Assembly: GCA_018136815.1 (NCBI GenBank)
Contig: CM030942.1
Span: 3,527,648 to 3,591,647, forward strand
Source of the DNA: Isochrysis galbana
Taxonomy: Eukaryota > Haptophyta > Isochrysidales > Isochrysidaceae
Reading direction: 5' to 3'
Length of the DNA: 64,000 nucleotides
A program made the position numbers and the translations under genes. Numbering within the stretch: position 1 is the stretch's first letter; the number at the start of each line of letters is the position of its first letter. The notes beneath the pieces are model-generated. The model had not been told where the DNA came from and did no database searches. It was given only the letters and a program-made list of their open reading frames with translations. Positions 32,699-42,069 of the stretch are shown in pieces.

Positions 32699-33490
32699 AT
32701 GTTGGTGCCGATGCCGGCAGGGGGGCTCGCCTATGCGATGCGCTCGGCTCGCACGCCGGTGCAAGCGGTGGGCTCAAGAGTGGGCGCCTTCGCGACACCG
32801 ATGCGCCGCGAACTTAGCCCTGCCACCTCTCTTGCTCCTTTCGCTGGGCTTGGCCGGCCAGCCGCGCGGAGCTGCACAAGTGGGGCGGCGCGTCTGGGCG
32901 CCACACGCCGCTGGATTGACTCGATCGTCCTGGCCGAGCGGCTGTGCCCATTTGCTGCTGCGCCGGCAGCCTCAGAGCGACGGATGCGGATGCAAGCTTC
33001 TCATGCGGCCGACGCAAGCGCTCTTGTCGACGAGCTCGCTAAGGAGGCCAACCTGCTCGCGCGCAGCGAGAGCAGCCCCGGCGAGCTATCCCACGAGACG
33101 ACCCTCCTCGTCCTGCCACTCGCCGCATGGTGCAAGGAATGGCACCAGCTGGTGTCCATCTCGTGGATGTTGCAAGCCGAGGCCATAACTGGCCAAGGCT
33201 ATGAGCAGACGATGCAGATCGTCATATTCCACCCGAAAGCAGTCCGCTCAACCTACACAGACGCACCCACCGACGCAGCCGACTTCTCCCTCCGCTCGCC
33301 CTTCCCGATCGTTCAGCTGCTACGTGAGGCGGATATTTTGGCCGCAGTGCGCTCGTATCCAAATCCGGAGGGCATCCCGTCAAGGAATGCAGCACGCCTG
33401 CGAGCGCTAGGCGAGAGGACTTGCCGTGAGAGGCTCCAGGCATGTCTCTTCACTGCTGCTCCTGGTAACAGTGCTGCTAGCGTGGCTTAG
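32699..33490 (+). CDS. DUF1415 family protein with N-terminal targeting extension
   Basis: 263 residues in a single exon. Residues about 71-250 match the DUF1415 pattern: RWIDSIVLAERLCPF, a Thr-Thr-Leu-Leu-Val strand, an IVIFHPK segment, then the signature RSPFPIVQLLREADI and YPNPEGIPSRNAARLRALG. The family is known from bacteria and algae and its function is not established. The first 70 residues are rich in Ala, Arg and Ser with almost no acidic residues, as in organelle transit peptides (inference). The start is the first Met of the open frame. No intron is needed. Confidence 0.87.
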   Translation: MLVPMPAGGLAYAMRSARTPVQAVGSRVGAFATPMRRELSPATSLAPFAGLGRPAARSCTSGAARLGATRRWIDSIVLAERLCPFAAAPAASERRMRMQASHAADASALVDELAKEANLLARSESSPGELSHETTLLVLPLAAWCKEWHQLVSISWMLQAEAITGQGYEQTMQIVIFHPKAVRSTYTDAPTDAADFSLRSPFPIVQLLREADILAAVRSYPNPEGIPSRNAARLRALGERTCRERLQACLFTAAPGNSAASVA

Positions 33491-33815
33491 GATGGCTCTA
33501 CCTGCGGGTGGCGGCTAACGCCAAGTATTCTTCATCGAACAAGTTGGTGGTGTGAGTTGTCATTGAGGTTGTTGATGGCTTGCGCTACACCCCTGGGCCC
33601 CATCGCCAGAGAGGGCAATCGCCCATGGGGGGCGCCCCGCCCCCCTCTCTTTGCCTCGCCACCCATCTTGACGAGGGTCCCACCATTGCAAGAACACCTC
33701 GTGGCGATAGGGTCCACAGTGGGACATGGGACATCGACATCACTCCCCTGCTGTGCGGGCAGGGAGAAGTTTCGGTATGTGCGCTTGGCTCCTAGGCAAA
33801 GACTCAACTAACTTA

Positions 33816-33883
33816 CTAACTTTACACTTGATTGACCCATGGGGGGAACAAGCCCCCGCCCTCTCTCCACTCCTCCCCTGCCA
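33816..33883 (+). repeat. Truncated twin-hairpin 5' module (first of three)
   Basis: 'ctaactttacacttgattgaccc' is a decayed hairpin 1. It is followed by ATGG at 33839 and a GGGGG-AACAAG-CCCCC type stem, then the 'ctctctccactcctcccctgcc' continuation of the family. Cut short by the next module. Confidence 0.55.
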
Positions 33884-34014
33884 CTAATCTTATGATTGGT
33901 CGCAATGGAGGGGGGCCTCGCGCCCCCCCCACTCTCGCTCGCCGACTCCCCTCTATGCGCGGGGCGAGAACCACCCACCCCCCTGCGCTGCCTCTTGGCA
34001 TGTAACGAGCCGAA
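33884..34014 (+). repeat. Truncated twin-hairpin 5' module (second of three)
   Basis: Hairpin 1 CTAATC-TTAT-GATTGG (33884-33899), a 5-nt spacer, ATGG at 33905 and stem GGGGGGC-CTCGC-GCCCCCC. It ends in the 'aaccacccacccccctg' segment seen in the related elements. Confidence 0.7.
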
Positions 34015-34682
34015 CTAACTTTATAGTTGGTCGCCATGGAGCGCGCCGCCGCTCCCCACCTCTCCTTCCGGGCCCCCACCGCGGGCGCCCCCCCAGTACC
34101 CATGGAGCTTTCGCAGGCGAAGGCCCGCCGCGTCGCCGCCCGCAGAGGCCGAGCAGGTGAGCGCGACCCCGGTCCCGCCGCACGGCCCGTGGCCCCGGCC
34201 ACACCAAGGCGAAGGCAGCCATGCTGGCCCACCCCATGGTGGGCCACAGGCTGTGACAAGCATCACACCAGTACCAGACCAACGGAGACACTCCTCCATC
34301 AGGCATGCATTATGGATTATGGCAGAGGCCTCTCCCACCCTAGGGACGGCCTGCCTCGGCAGCGCGGCCCGCTTCTCTCACCTAAAGCGGAAAGAAAAAG
34401 AAGCAGGGAAGACACCATTATCGACAACCTATTCATCTTCCCAAAGGGAGACGCCCCGAAAGCGATTTACCCACGATATCTATTAGCATGGAGATATATC
34501 ATAACAGACTTTTATAGGATACACTATGACGGCATAGAATTCTGCCGGAAGAATCAATATTGATAAGAATGATAGAAAGGTACTCCACACTGAGCAAAGC
34601 ACTACTCTTCGCATACGAAACCGACTCGGCAACAACCGTCCAAGCGGGCATGGGAAGACAACCCAAAAAAAAGAATAGACAT
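34015..34682 (+). pseudogene. LINE deletion derivative: ORF1 start joined to ORF2 end
   Basis: Starts with hairpin 1 CTAACT-TTAT-AGTTGG (34015-34030) and the ORF1-type ATG at 34036 (MERAAAPHLSFRAPT). After about 110 codons the same frame reads SREDTIIDNLFIFPKGDAPKA and LLAWRYIITDFYRIHYD, which belong to the ORF2 C-terminus. The middle, several kb, is deleted and the junction near 34385 happens to be in frame. ORF2 then continues in another frame (KKRIDISDLRP) up to the SINE insertion at 34698 and resumes at 34872. Confidence 0.75.
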
Positions 34683-34697
34683 AAGCGACTTGAGACC
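34683..34697. repeat. Target-site duplication, left copy
   Basis: aagcgacttgagacc, exact match to 34857-34871. Confidence 0.88.
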
Positions 34698-34856
34698 ACC
34701 CCGCCCGACCCCGCCCCCCCGCAACCTGGGCCCCTAAGTAGAGCACGAGGGGAGTCGCCGCAAGGCGGGAAGTGAGGGAGAGGAAGGGAAATGGGCGTGG
34801 CTACAGTAGTTAACCCCATGGCCACGCGCGAGGCGAGAATTTTAAAAGTTTTTTTT
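34698..34856 (+). mobile_element. 159-bp SINE-like retroposon with T8 tail
   Basis: Inserted in the decayed LINE ORF2 C-terminus with a perfect 15-bp target-site duplication. Landmarks are 'gtagagcacgaggggagt', a small CGCCGCAAGGCG hairpin, an arm pair GGCGTGGC/GCCACGC, and the end 'gcgaggcgagaattttaaaagtttttttt'. 'gtagagcac' recalls a tRNA D-arm flank, but no clear B box is present, so the origin is unresolved. Related copies are at 47977-48123 and 49776-49884. Confidence 0.82.
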
Positions 34857-34871
34857 AAGCGACTTGAGACC
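34857..34871. repeat. Target-site duplication, right copy
   Basis: Exact match to 34683-34697; the LINE ORF2 reading resumes here (DLRPVFNANDSKDELSRPSEEL). Confidence 0.88.
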
Positions 34872-34949
34872 CGTTTTCAACGCAAACGACAGCAAGGATG
34901 AGCTTAGTAGACCCAGCGAGGAGCTAGTTAGTGGAACTAGGAACTAGCC

Positions 34950-35950
34950 CCACCATTCTGAAGATTCAGGGCTACACACCTACTAGTTACGGGACTCCCC
35001 TTCGCTATCTACACCGCCCTTATCATCCCTCCCTCCACCTCTTCCCCTGCCCCCCTTCTTTCCTTTTTCTTTGGTTTCCGGGGTCCGGCCTCGGTGCGCT
35101 ATACCTGAGGCCTGGTTTAGAGTGTGGGGTCCGGGCAGGCCTTCTGGAATTGTCTTTGTTGTCGTGTGTGTCCTTCTGGTCTCTTTTTGTTTGTTTGGTT
35201 TATATCCAGGTTCCATTGTCTTTATCAGCGACTTTGGTAGGTGTATCTATGTTTCAATTTCCTTTGTTCTCTTGTTCCGTGGTCCCCTCGACAGCGTGTG
35301 CGATCCCCAGCTTGGAGGCTAGTTCCACTAGCTCCGCGCTGGGCTTAAGACCGCCTTTGTCGTTCCTGTTGAAAACGGGTTTCAAGTCATTCATGTCTAT
35401 CCTCTTCTTAGGCTGTCTTCCCATGCTCGCTTGGGCGGTTCTCGCCGAGTCGGTTTCTTGTGCGAAGAGGAGTGCTTTGCTTAGTAAGGTGTATCTCTCT
35501 ATTATTCTTATTAGTATTGATTCTTCCGAGAATTTTATGTCGTCGTAGTCGTAGTGTATCCTGTAGAACTCCGTGAGTATATATCTCCACGCCAATAGAT
35601 ATAGTACGCATATCGCTTTCGGGGCGTCTCCTTTTGGGTAGATGAATAGGTTGTCTAATGGTTTCTTCTCTGCTCCTTTCTAACCCGGGTGTGAACCGTG
35701 CGATTTTGTTCAGTTCGCCTAGGATGTTGGTTATCCCGGGGCACTCGCCTAGGTGCGTCGAGGATTCATCCGTTTCTCCACATATGCGGCACGTGTTGGC
35801 TCTATCTGGAAAGCGGTTATACGTGCCCACTCGCCTGTGTGTGATATGTTTGAAGTGTAGGTGCATGTCCCTCGCCGTTACCATTGGCGTGGTGTATAGT
35901 CGTGCTAGGTGTGCGAAAAGTTGTGTCCAATTAGCTAGTGGGGTTGGCTA
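34950..35950 (-). pseudogene. LINE ORF2 C-terminus and 3' UTR
   Basis: The minus strand reads an LHFKHITHRRVGTYNRF segment, the knuckle CRICGETDESSTHLGEC, then WRYILTEFYRIHYDYDDIKF and KKRIDMNDLKPVFNRNDKGGL across two frames. A 3' UTR follows that ends 'gtgtgtagccctgaatcttcag' near 34957. The same 3' UTR is present at 45641-45880. The 5' part is absent, the usual result of incomplete reverse transcription. Confidence 0.8.
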
Positions 35951-35976
35951 GGATATAACATTAATTATTTTATTGC

Positions 35977-36246
35977 CCATGGGGAAAGCCACGTGGCTGG
36001 ACCCCCACAAACAAGCGTGACTAAACGCGACTCGCCACAACCTATAGCTAGAAGGCCTGCCGCCCCCCCATTCCCCGAAGCCAGACCCAAGGTAGTACGT
36101 GCACATGGGTCGACCCCCCGAACAAAAAGGAACGAGGGGGGGAGCGGAAAGGGGAGAGAGGGAGGGGCAAGGGCGTTGTCGAGGGAAACCTTGCGAGAAG
36201 GGAAGTGTGTAGCAATGGTAGTAGGCATCTTCAAGAATATTTTTTT
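35977..36246 (+). mobile_element. Short retroposon (family B) with T-rich tail
   Basis: About 270 bp, directly repeated at 48930-49204. Shared landmarks are a 5' hairpin (AGCCACGTGGCT here, AGCC-GCAA-GGCT in the other copy), 'gccagacccaa.gtagt' and 'cacatgggtcgacccccc'. It ends 'gtaggcatcttcaagaatattttttt'. Non-coding. Target-site duplications are not evident. Confidence 0.65.
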
Positions 36247-36723
36247 AGGCCCTACGACCACTACCAAGCTCGCACCAACTTTATCGAAGACGCCTGATCG
36301 CACACTGCACGTATAAATTCACCCCAACTGCCGAAATCAACGACCCTCTCCTTTGTGGTCGCGCGAAAATTCCATATCAATCATGAGTTCGGCAAAGATC
36401 GTGCGCTCGGCAATGTGACGCATGAGGATCTGTCTGAGGTTAGCAGATGGTGTATGACATGCCGGGATACGGTCCAACAAGATCATCAGAGGCGGCCACG
36501 CATGCGGCCAGCATGCCGATTGCACACGGCCGCCTTTGGATGGCGGCTTCAGCTCTGCGCAATAAGTAGGTACTCGACGCGATGTGGGCTTCGCCGTGGG
36601 CGGCACGACGACGGGATGCGGTCCTCGTATACTATGAAAGCAAGCGCTTCCGCGACGCCATTTGGGAAGGCAACGATGGCGCTGGGAGTGCGGTTGAGTC
36701 GCACAGCTACGGCTCGACTGAGT

Positions 36724-38838
36724 CTAGGCCGGCTTGCGAGGTTGCATAGGCGGCATCACCGGGCCACGCTGTGGCTGGGCGAAGGGATTTGGCTGCATGC
36801 CGTACCCCTGCTGCGGCATCCCGTACCCGTGCTGAGGCATGCCCATCGGAGGGCCACCCATACCGCCCGGTGGGCTGCCCATGCCGCCCATGCCCATCGG
36901 CGGGCCTCCCATGCCGCCCGATGGGCTGCCCATGCCGCCCATGCCCATCGGCGGGCCTCCCATGCCGCCCGATGAGCTGCCCATGCCGCCCATCCCCATC
37001 TGCAGACCTCCCACACCTCCTCCCATGGTGCTCATCGGGGGTCCACCCATGCCGCCCATGGGGCGGCCGCCGCCCATGCCGCCACCCATGCCGCTCATCG
37101 GCATTCCTCCACCCAAGCCACTGCCGCCCATTCCAACACCACCAATGCCTCCACCACTCATGCCGCCGGAACCCATCGGTGCGCTGCCCATGCCTCCTAC
37201 GCTCATCGGTGCGCTGCCCAGAATAGGCTGTGCCGTTGGCGCGCCAGCACCTGCCTGGCTCTTGCTGGCCATCTGAGCAAGCGACTGCTTTGGAGCGGTT
37301 GGCGCGGGCTTGGGCGCGGCGGTTTCCTTGCCCGATATGTTGAGATTATCCAGGTTGATAATGTTGGATTGCTTGATGCTTGCCCACTGGTCAGGCTGCG
37401 GCTCAGGAGCAGGCGCTGTGGCCGGCGGGGCGCCAAAGGGATCACTGTTGGGGAAGGGGTTGCTGCGGCCATCTTTGGTGGGCGAGGCGAGGTCGATACC
37501 TCCCAGGAGCTGCATGTCGTTGACGCCTGTTGGAACCGCGGAGAACGAGCTGGGCATCACGTTGGTGGGAAGCGCTAGCGAGAGCAGTTCGTCTTGACCG
37601 CCAGGCCCATCCATGAGTGAGGGCGTGCCACCCATGGGGACGGCCGCCCCGCCTATGGATGTAGTAGAGCTGCCGAAGGGGTCATTCGACCTGGCCTGCG
37701 TGGCGAACGGGTCGGGAGCGCGCGGGATCCCAAACGGATCGGCCCCACCGCCGCCATTGGAGGCGAACGGATCAGAGGTCGCGGGCGAGCCGAAGGGGTC
37801 GTTGGCGGTGCCGCGAGCAGAGCCAAAGGGATCATGGCTTTTGCCGTTGGCGGCAAATGGGTCGGCGCCACCGGGAGAGGCGAAGGGGTCGTTGCCGCCG
37901 GCGGGTGAGGCGAAGGGGTCGTTGACGGGCGCAGCGAAGAGGTCGTTGGGGGGCGCGGCAGGCGGCGCGGGCGCACTCATGTCACCGAGCAGGTCCATGT
38001 CGCTCGGAGGCGGGCGCGAGGGGCCGCCGCCGCCACTCGTGGCTGGGGTGCCAAGCTTGGGCACGGGGGCGGCCGACTCGTCCTTGGGCTTGATCACGAC
38101 GGAGAATTTACCACCGGTTTGCCGCGGCGCCCCGTATTGCGGCACGGCAGGCCCGTCCGCCGCATCCCACCTGACTTGGCTTTTCCATGCTTCCTCTGCA
38201 GGTGGGCCGGCGGAGAAGCCTGGTGGGGGGGCGCGCCTGCCCATCTCGCGGTCCTCGGAGGTGGGCTCATCACGCAGGAAGCGGAGGAAGCGATCGGCTC
38301 GCTCGCGCACGGGCATGCCCACGTCAATGTGCTGGTCGTTGATCAGCCGGAAGTTGGTCAGCGCCGAGATGAGGTGCAGGTTGTTCTGGATTTGTGCAAG
38401 GACCATCTCTGCGTTGCCCTCGCGCAGGAGGAACTCGAGCAGAATGAGGCACCTGCGGCGCGCGTGCGGCGCAGCTCGATGCGGCGGCGTGCGGTTCAGC
38501 CCCCCACCCCCACCTACCCCCACCCTAAACGTCCTCCCCCTACCCTCCCCTTCTCTCCCCGCGCGGGCTGCTCACTTAAGCGGGTGCCTCTCGTTCTTCT
38601 CCTCTCGGATCCTCTTCCAGATGATGCCCATGATGGAGGTGAACTCGACGGTGAACGTTCCCTTGGCGATCTCTCGCATGAGCGAGACCTGCGGTTCGGA
38701 GGCGTCATTGCACGTCGCCTCGCGCACCATCTGCTCCATCTCAGAGTAGTTGTACACCTTGTTCTTCAGCTCGCGGATCGTTCGTTTCACATCGGCCGAT
38801 GATTTGTTCTTTGCGTAGACCCGCTTGAGCGAATCCAT
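36724..38838 (-). CDS. Epsin-type ENTH-domain endocytic adaptor, two exons
   Basis: Exons 38838-38576 and 38452-36724 with a GT-AG intron encode 663 residues. An ENTH domain at about residues 12-155 begins NKSSADVKRTIRELKNKVYNY, continues MREIAKGTFTVEFTSIMGIIWKRI, and crosses the intron into CLILLEFLLREGNAEMV. It binds phosphoinositides at membranes. The rest is unstructured: about a dozen DPF motifs (DPFASP, DPFGS; AP-2/adaptor ear ligands), NPF motifs (SNPFPNSD, QPNPFAQ; EH-domain ligands), Leu-rich clathrin-box-like words, then a Gly/Met-rich tail of 'GGMGGPPMGMGGMG' repeats. It therefore acts at clathrin-coated pits or Golgi vesicles. No ubiquitin-interacting motif is obvious. The Gly/Met tail is unusual. 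Confidence 0.92.
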
Positions 38839-38839
38839 C

Positions 38840-39430
38840 GCTGGGCGGCACGGGGTGGAGAAGGAAGGGGGGGCGGCTTGGTGACGCGTCAGGCGGCGAT
38901 GCGCGCACGGGCGGCGGTGTAATGTGGGAGGGGGGCAGGGGCGGGCGCACCGAAGGCCGGGGGGGGGGGGGAGGGCGGGCAGCGCCAGCGCCAGAGGGGA
39001 AGGGGGAAGGCGCGCTCCCATTTCCGCCCGGCGTGGGAGGGCGGCGAGTCTTCTCTCTCCGCCGACGGAGACGTGAGAGTCCGAACCCCCCCCCTTCCCC
39101 TTCCGGTGGGGCGGCCGCGCCCCCCCCCCGCGCTGCTCGCGCCCCCCCCGCCCGCCCCCCCCCGCAGCTCTCTCTCTCTCTCTCTCTCTCATCATCATCA
39201 TCAGCGGCTCCCAGCGCTCTGTTCCCTCTTCCCTCTTCCCTCTTCTCTCTTCTCTCGCCACACACAGCCACTTCCTTCCCCCCTATTTTTTTTTCTGCCG
39301 AAGGCCGCGCGCGGTCTCTCTCTCGCGCGCATCAGAGAGAGAGGAGAGAGGCTGCGGGTGGTTTTGTTTTCATCGCAGGGGCTACATTCCCAAGCAGCCC
39401 CTTCTAATTCTATCATCATGGGCGTACTCT
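38840..39430. other. Region upstream of the epsin gene; low complexity
   Basis: Poly-G near 38960-38971, C-runs near 39120-39165 and a (TC)n microsatellite at 39169-39190. Probably promoter and 5' UTR of the minus-strand gene. ORFs here are artefacts. Confidence 0.45.
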
Positions 39431-39679
39431 AGAGAAGAACGGATATTCGAGGGGTTTTGTTTTTGCACGGCCGCAACAGGGTCTCAAGAGGCTCTCCTCC
39501 ACACAGCGCCTGAGAGGCGCGGGGCGCTGCAATGGCCAGCCACGGCCGGCAAGAGGGCACATCCCTCGGGATGACCGGGGCATTGGCCGCGGCGCGGGTG
39601 GCGGTCGTGTAGGGCGGTGGGCGCTGGGAGCCGATGTGGGTGCTGCAGCGGCCTACATGTGAAACACAGGAACAGTGTT

Positions 39680-39960
39680 TTTTTTCGGAGGCCCAAAACA
39701 TATGTTTTTCGCTAAGAGCTCAGCGGCCGGCCTTGGCCGGCCGCCGGCCGGCCGGGGCCGACTCTCTCTGGGCTGGCCGTGGCTTCTGAAATCTGAAACT
39801 AGAGGGGCCACACACACACACACATTTTGGCCCAGGCCAGAGTTTCGCGAAATGTTTTGCAAAATTTGGGTGGACCACCAAAATAGAAATTTTTGACCGA
39901 AATTTGGGTGCAAGTGCGAAGCGCTGAAGAACGGCGCGTAGCGCCGAAGCGAAATTTGGG
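39680..39960. repeat. Repeat with GGCCGG cluster and 'aaatttggg' words
   Basis: A GC palindrome cluster of repeated GGCCGGCC words at 39722-39757 and a (CA)n run near 39810 are followed by 'aaatttgggtgga.cac' and 'aaatttttgaccgaaattt', which resemble the minus strand of 19548-19650. Confidence 0.45.
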
Positions 39961-39998
39961 CCCCGAAGCCCCCACCCTCCCGCCTCCCCCCCCCCCGC

Positions 39999-40856
39999 AT
40001 GCGCACGCGCATGACGCCCTCTAGCTCTACTAGCTCCCGCTCTAAGCGGCCGAGGCCTGCCTCCTCAGAGAGGGAGAGGGTGCCGCCGTCCGAGTCCGAG
40101 TCCGAGCCCCGCCCCCTGCGCAATGTGGTGCAGCAGATCACGGCATCAGAGGCGGAGGAGGAGGACAATGCCCCGGAGTCGGAAGAGTCGGAGTCGGACT
40201 ACGATAACGCCATTGAAGAGGACAGTTCCGAGGACGAACTGCGGGCGGCCTTGGGTGAGGACAGGAGGTCGAGGGAAGATAGGGCTCGGCGCAGTCGCGC
40301 GGATCGGCCGGAAGGTGGTGCAACAGCTGCCAGCCACACATTGTGTTCACCATCCCGGGGTTCATTCGTACCCGGGCAAGCTTGTCTGCACCTCTCGATC
40401 GGCGAGTGCGAGGTGGTGGAGGCTGCCCGCAGTGACGGCCGGGTGCGTGTAGCGTGGGAAAGGAAGAGAGGAAGTGGTGAGACGGCCACGTCCGAACAGC
40501 TCTTGCGCTGGGTAGAGACGGCATCGCTAAAGAAGATAGGACTGCGCCGCTCTCCACGGCTGTCGGGAGCCCCCCAACAACCACGCCGTGGCATCTTTGG
40601 AGTTGAGCTGCCAGAAATGGCAGCACACGAACGTGACCGGCTGGCAAAGAGGAAGCCACCAGCGGGCGTCCGCGGCCGAAAGGTCGGAGTACGTACCTCC
40701 AAGCAGACAAAGGTTTCGATCGCACAGCGCTTGCGTGAATTCCCCAACCACACCTTCCGTGCATCCGCAGGCGAGCTTTATTGTGCAGCGTGCAAGCAAA
40801 CGCTGGCAAACATCAAAAGCTCCATTACGCTGGGCGTTTGGAGGGGTCTTCAATGA
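39999..40856 (+). CDS. hAT-like N-terminal protein with BED/C2H2-type finger
   Basis: 285 residues. The N-terminus is basic, then strongly acidic (SEAEEEDNAPESEESESD). A small beta-rich segment, CEVVEAARSDGRVRVAWERK, suggests a Tudor/chromo-like fold (inference). The C-terminus reads FPNHTFRASAGELYCAACKQTLANIKSSI, the pattern of the zinc finger that opens many hAT transposases, but the expected His residues are missing because the frame stops soon after. It may be a truncated transposase or a finger protein derived from one. Its 3' end overlaps the convergent gene on the other strand by 32 bp. Confidence 0.55.
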   Translation: MRTRMTPSSSTSSRSKRPRPASSERERVPPSESESEPRPLRNVVQQITASEAEEEDNAPESEESESDYDNAIEEDSSEDELRAALGEDRRSREDRARRSRADRPEGGATAASHTLCSPSRGSFVPGQACLHLSIGECEVVEAARSDGRVRVAWERKRGSGETATSEQLLRWVETASLKKIGLRRSPRLSGAPQQPRRGIFGVELPEMAAHERDRLAKRKPPAGVRGRKVGVRTSKQTKVSIAQRLREFPNHTFRASAGELYCAACKQTLANIKSSITLGVWRGLQ

Positions 40857-41772
40857 GCATTTGGGGAGTGAGGCACGGGTCCTCACCGCTTTCGACGACT
40901 CCGATCACGTAATCCTCGAGCCCAATGCGCTCCGGCCCGCTTGTGCTGCTGGCGTCGTCTTTGTTGTTCTTAGCCGCGCCGTTTTCCGCCGCCTGCAGGG
41001 CGGAGGGCACGTGATTGGTGATGGCAGCCAACTCGCGCTGGTGGGGTGCGAGGGGCCGGGGCACATGTGCGTCTACTCACGTGCAATTCTTCCTCGCTGA
41101 GAGCCTTGTGTGCGGCCCGAGCCGCGGCGTCTTGCGCGGTGCCGGCCGCGCGGTCGGCTTCCTTGAGCATTTTGACACGTGCCGCCTCGTCGTTTGCCAT
41201 CCTGTAGATCTCCGCCACTTGCACGATGAGCTGTTCGTACTCTGTGAATTTCTCCGACTTGGTGTCCTCCACTTGCGTTGGATGGTCGACTTGTACGGGC
41301 TCTCGCTGCTCCTTGCCCTGGGTGTACAAGTGAGCCCCTTCCTGCAATACGATCGCGAACGAAGTGGAGACGGTGAGCAGTGGAACTGAAGCGCATGCAC
41401 CCTGCCCACGCGTAGCGCGCGCTACGCCGGCGCCGGCGCGTGCTTTCTTCGACCTGGGAACCCAGCCAAGCCCAGCATGCGCGCACACACCTTCAGCCAC
41501 CTCTTCAGGGAGCTCAGCACTGACGTGTAGGGGCTGGGGAAAACGTCCCCAAACTCCCTGAAGCTCTCGTCCAGCAAGGTGAGCGTCAGGATGCCGTCGG
41601 TCTTGTTCGTCCACGCGTGCGCCTGGGTGTGCTTCTCGCCGTCCCTTGACTTGCCCTCCTTGAAGGTCATGAAGGCCTTCGGGCCGCAGTCGATCACCTG
41701 CTTCAGCAGAGCGATCTTCCGCGGCTCGGTCCAATCCATGCGCCACTTCTTGTTCGCGTCGTCCGCCTCGGC
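40825..41772 (-). CDS. SANT/Myb-like plus coiled-coil protein, three exons, 5' end uncertain
   Basis: Exons 41772-41491, 41341-41081 and 41037-40825 join in frame at GT-AG sites and end at a stop at 40825. The first exon reads KKWRMDWTEPRKIALLKQV and later AWTNKTDGILT, a Trp-centred helical pattern like SANT/Myb-type DNA-binding domains. The second exon (EYEQLIVQVAEIYRMANDEAARVKMLKEA) is a charged coiled coil. An acceptor 'aacgcag' at 41773 suggests at least one more upstream exon, so Met 41739 may not be the start. The family is not recognised with certainty and the function is unknown. Confidence 0.6.
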
Positions 41773-42007
41773 CTGCGTTCACGGCGTGCCAGGAGAGGGC
41801 GAGAGTGAGGTGATGATAGGTGAGGTTGGTGTGCGCGCGCGGGCTCGCGTGGCCCCGGTGCCGCCGCACCCCCACCCTTTCGCTCCCAGGGTGGCGGGCG
41901 CAAGCGCACCGCCATCGCTCGCGGAGAAGCAAAAAACTGGTAGTGAATCACTAGTGAAACCCGCCAGAGTTGTTCTTCGCGCCCACTGGGCGGAGTTAAA
42001 CAAACAT

Positions 42008-42069
42008 GGTTTCACCGAGGTTTCACTCCGCGTTTGAAGTCAAACGCGGAGTGAAACCTTGGTGAAATC
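42008..42069. repeat. Long palindrome, two 30-nt arms
   Basis: Left arm 42008-42037 and right arm 42040-42069 are complementary at 28 of 30 positions with a 2-nt centre (ag). The repeated word within and around it is 'gtgaaacc', also at 41954 and 42073. It can extrude as a cruciform or fold as RNA. Confidence 0.8.

Noticed and set aside
33822..34338. Minus-strand frames of 105-145 codons
   Set aside because: They oppose the LINE 5' modules and ORF1 start, which explain the sequence better.
34698..34856. A tRNA gene at 'gtagagcac'
   Set aside because: No acceptor stem, anticodon arm or T-arm consensus can be folded; only a short resemblance.
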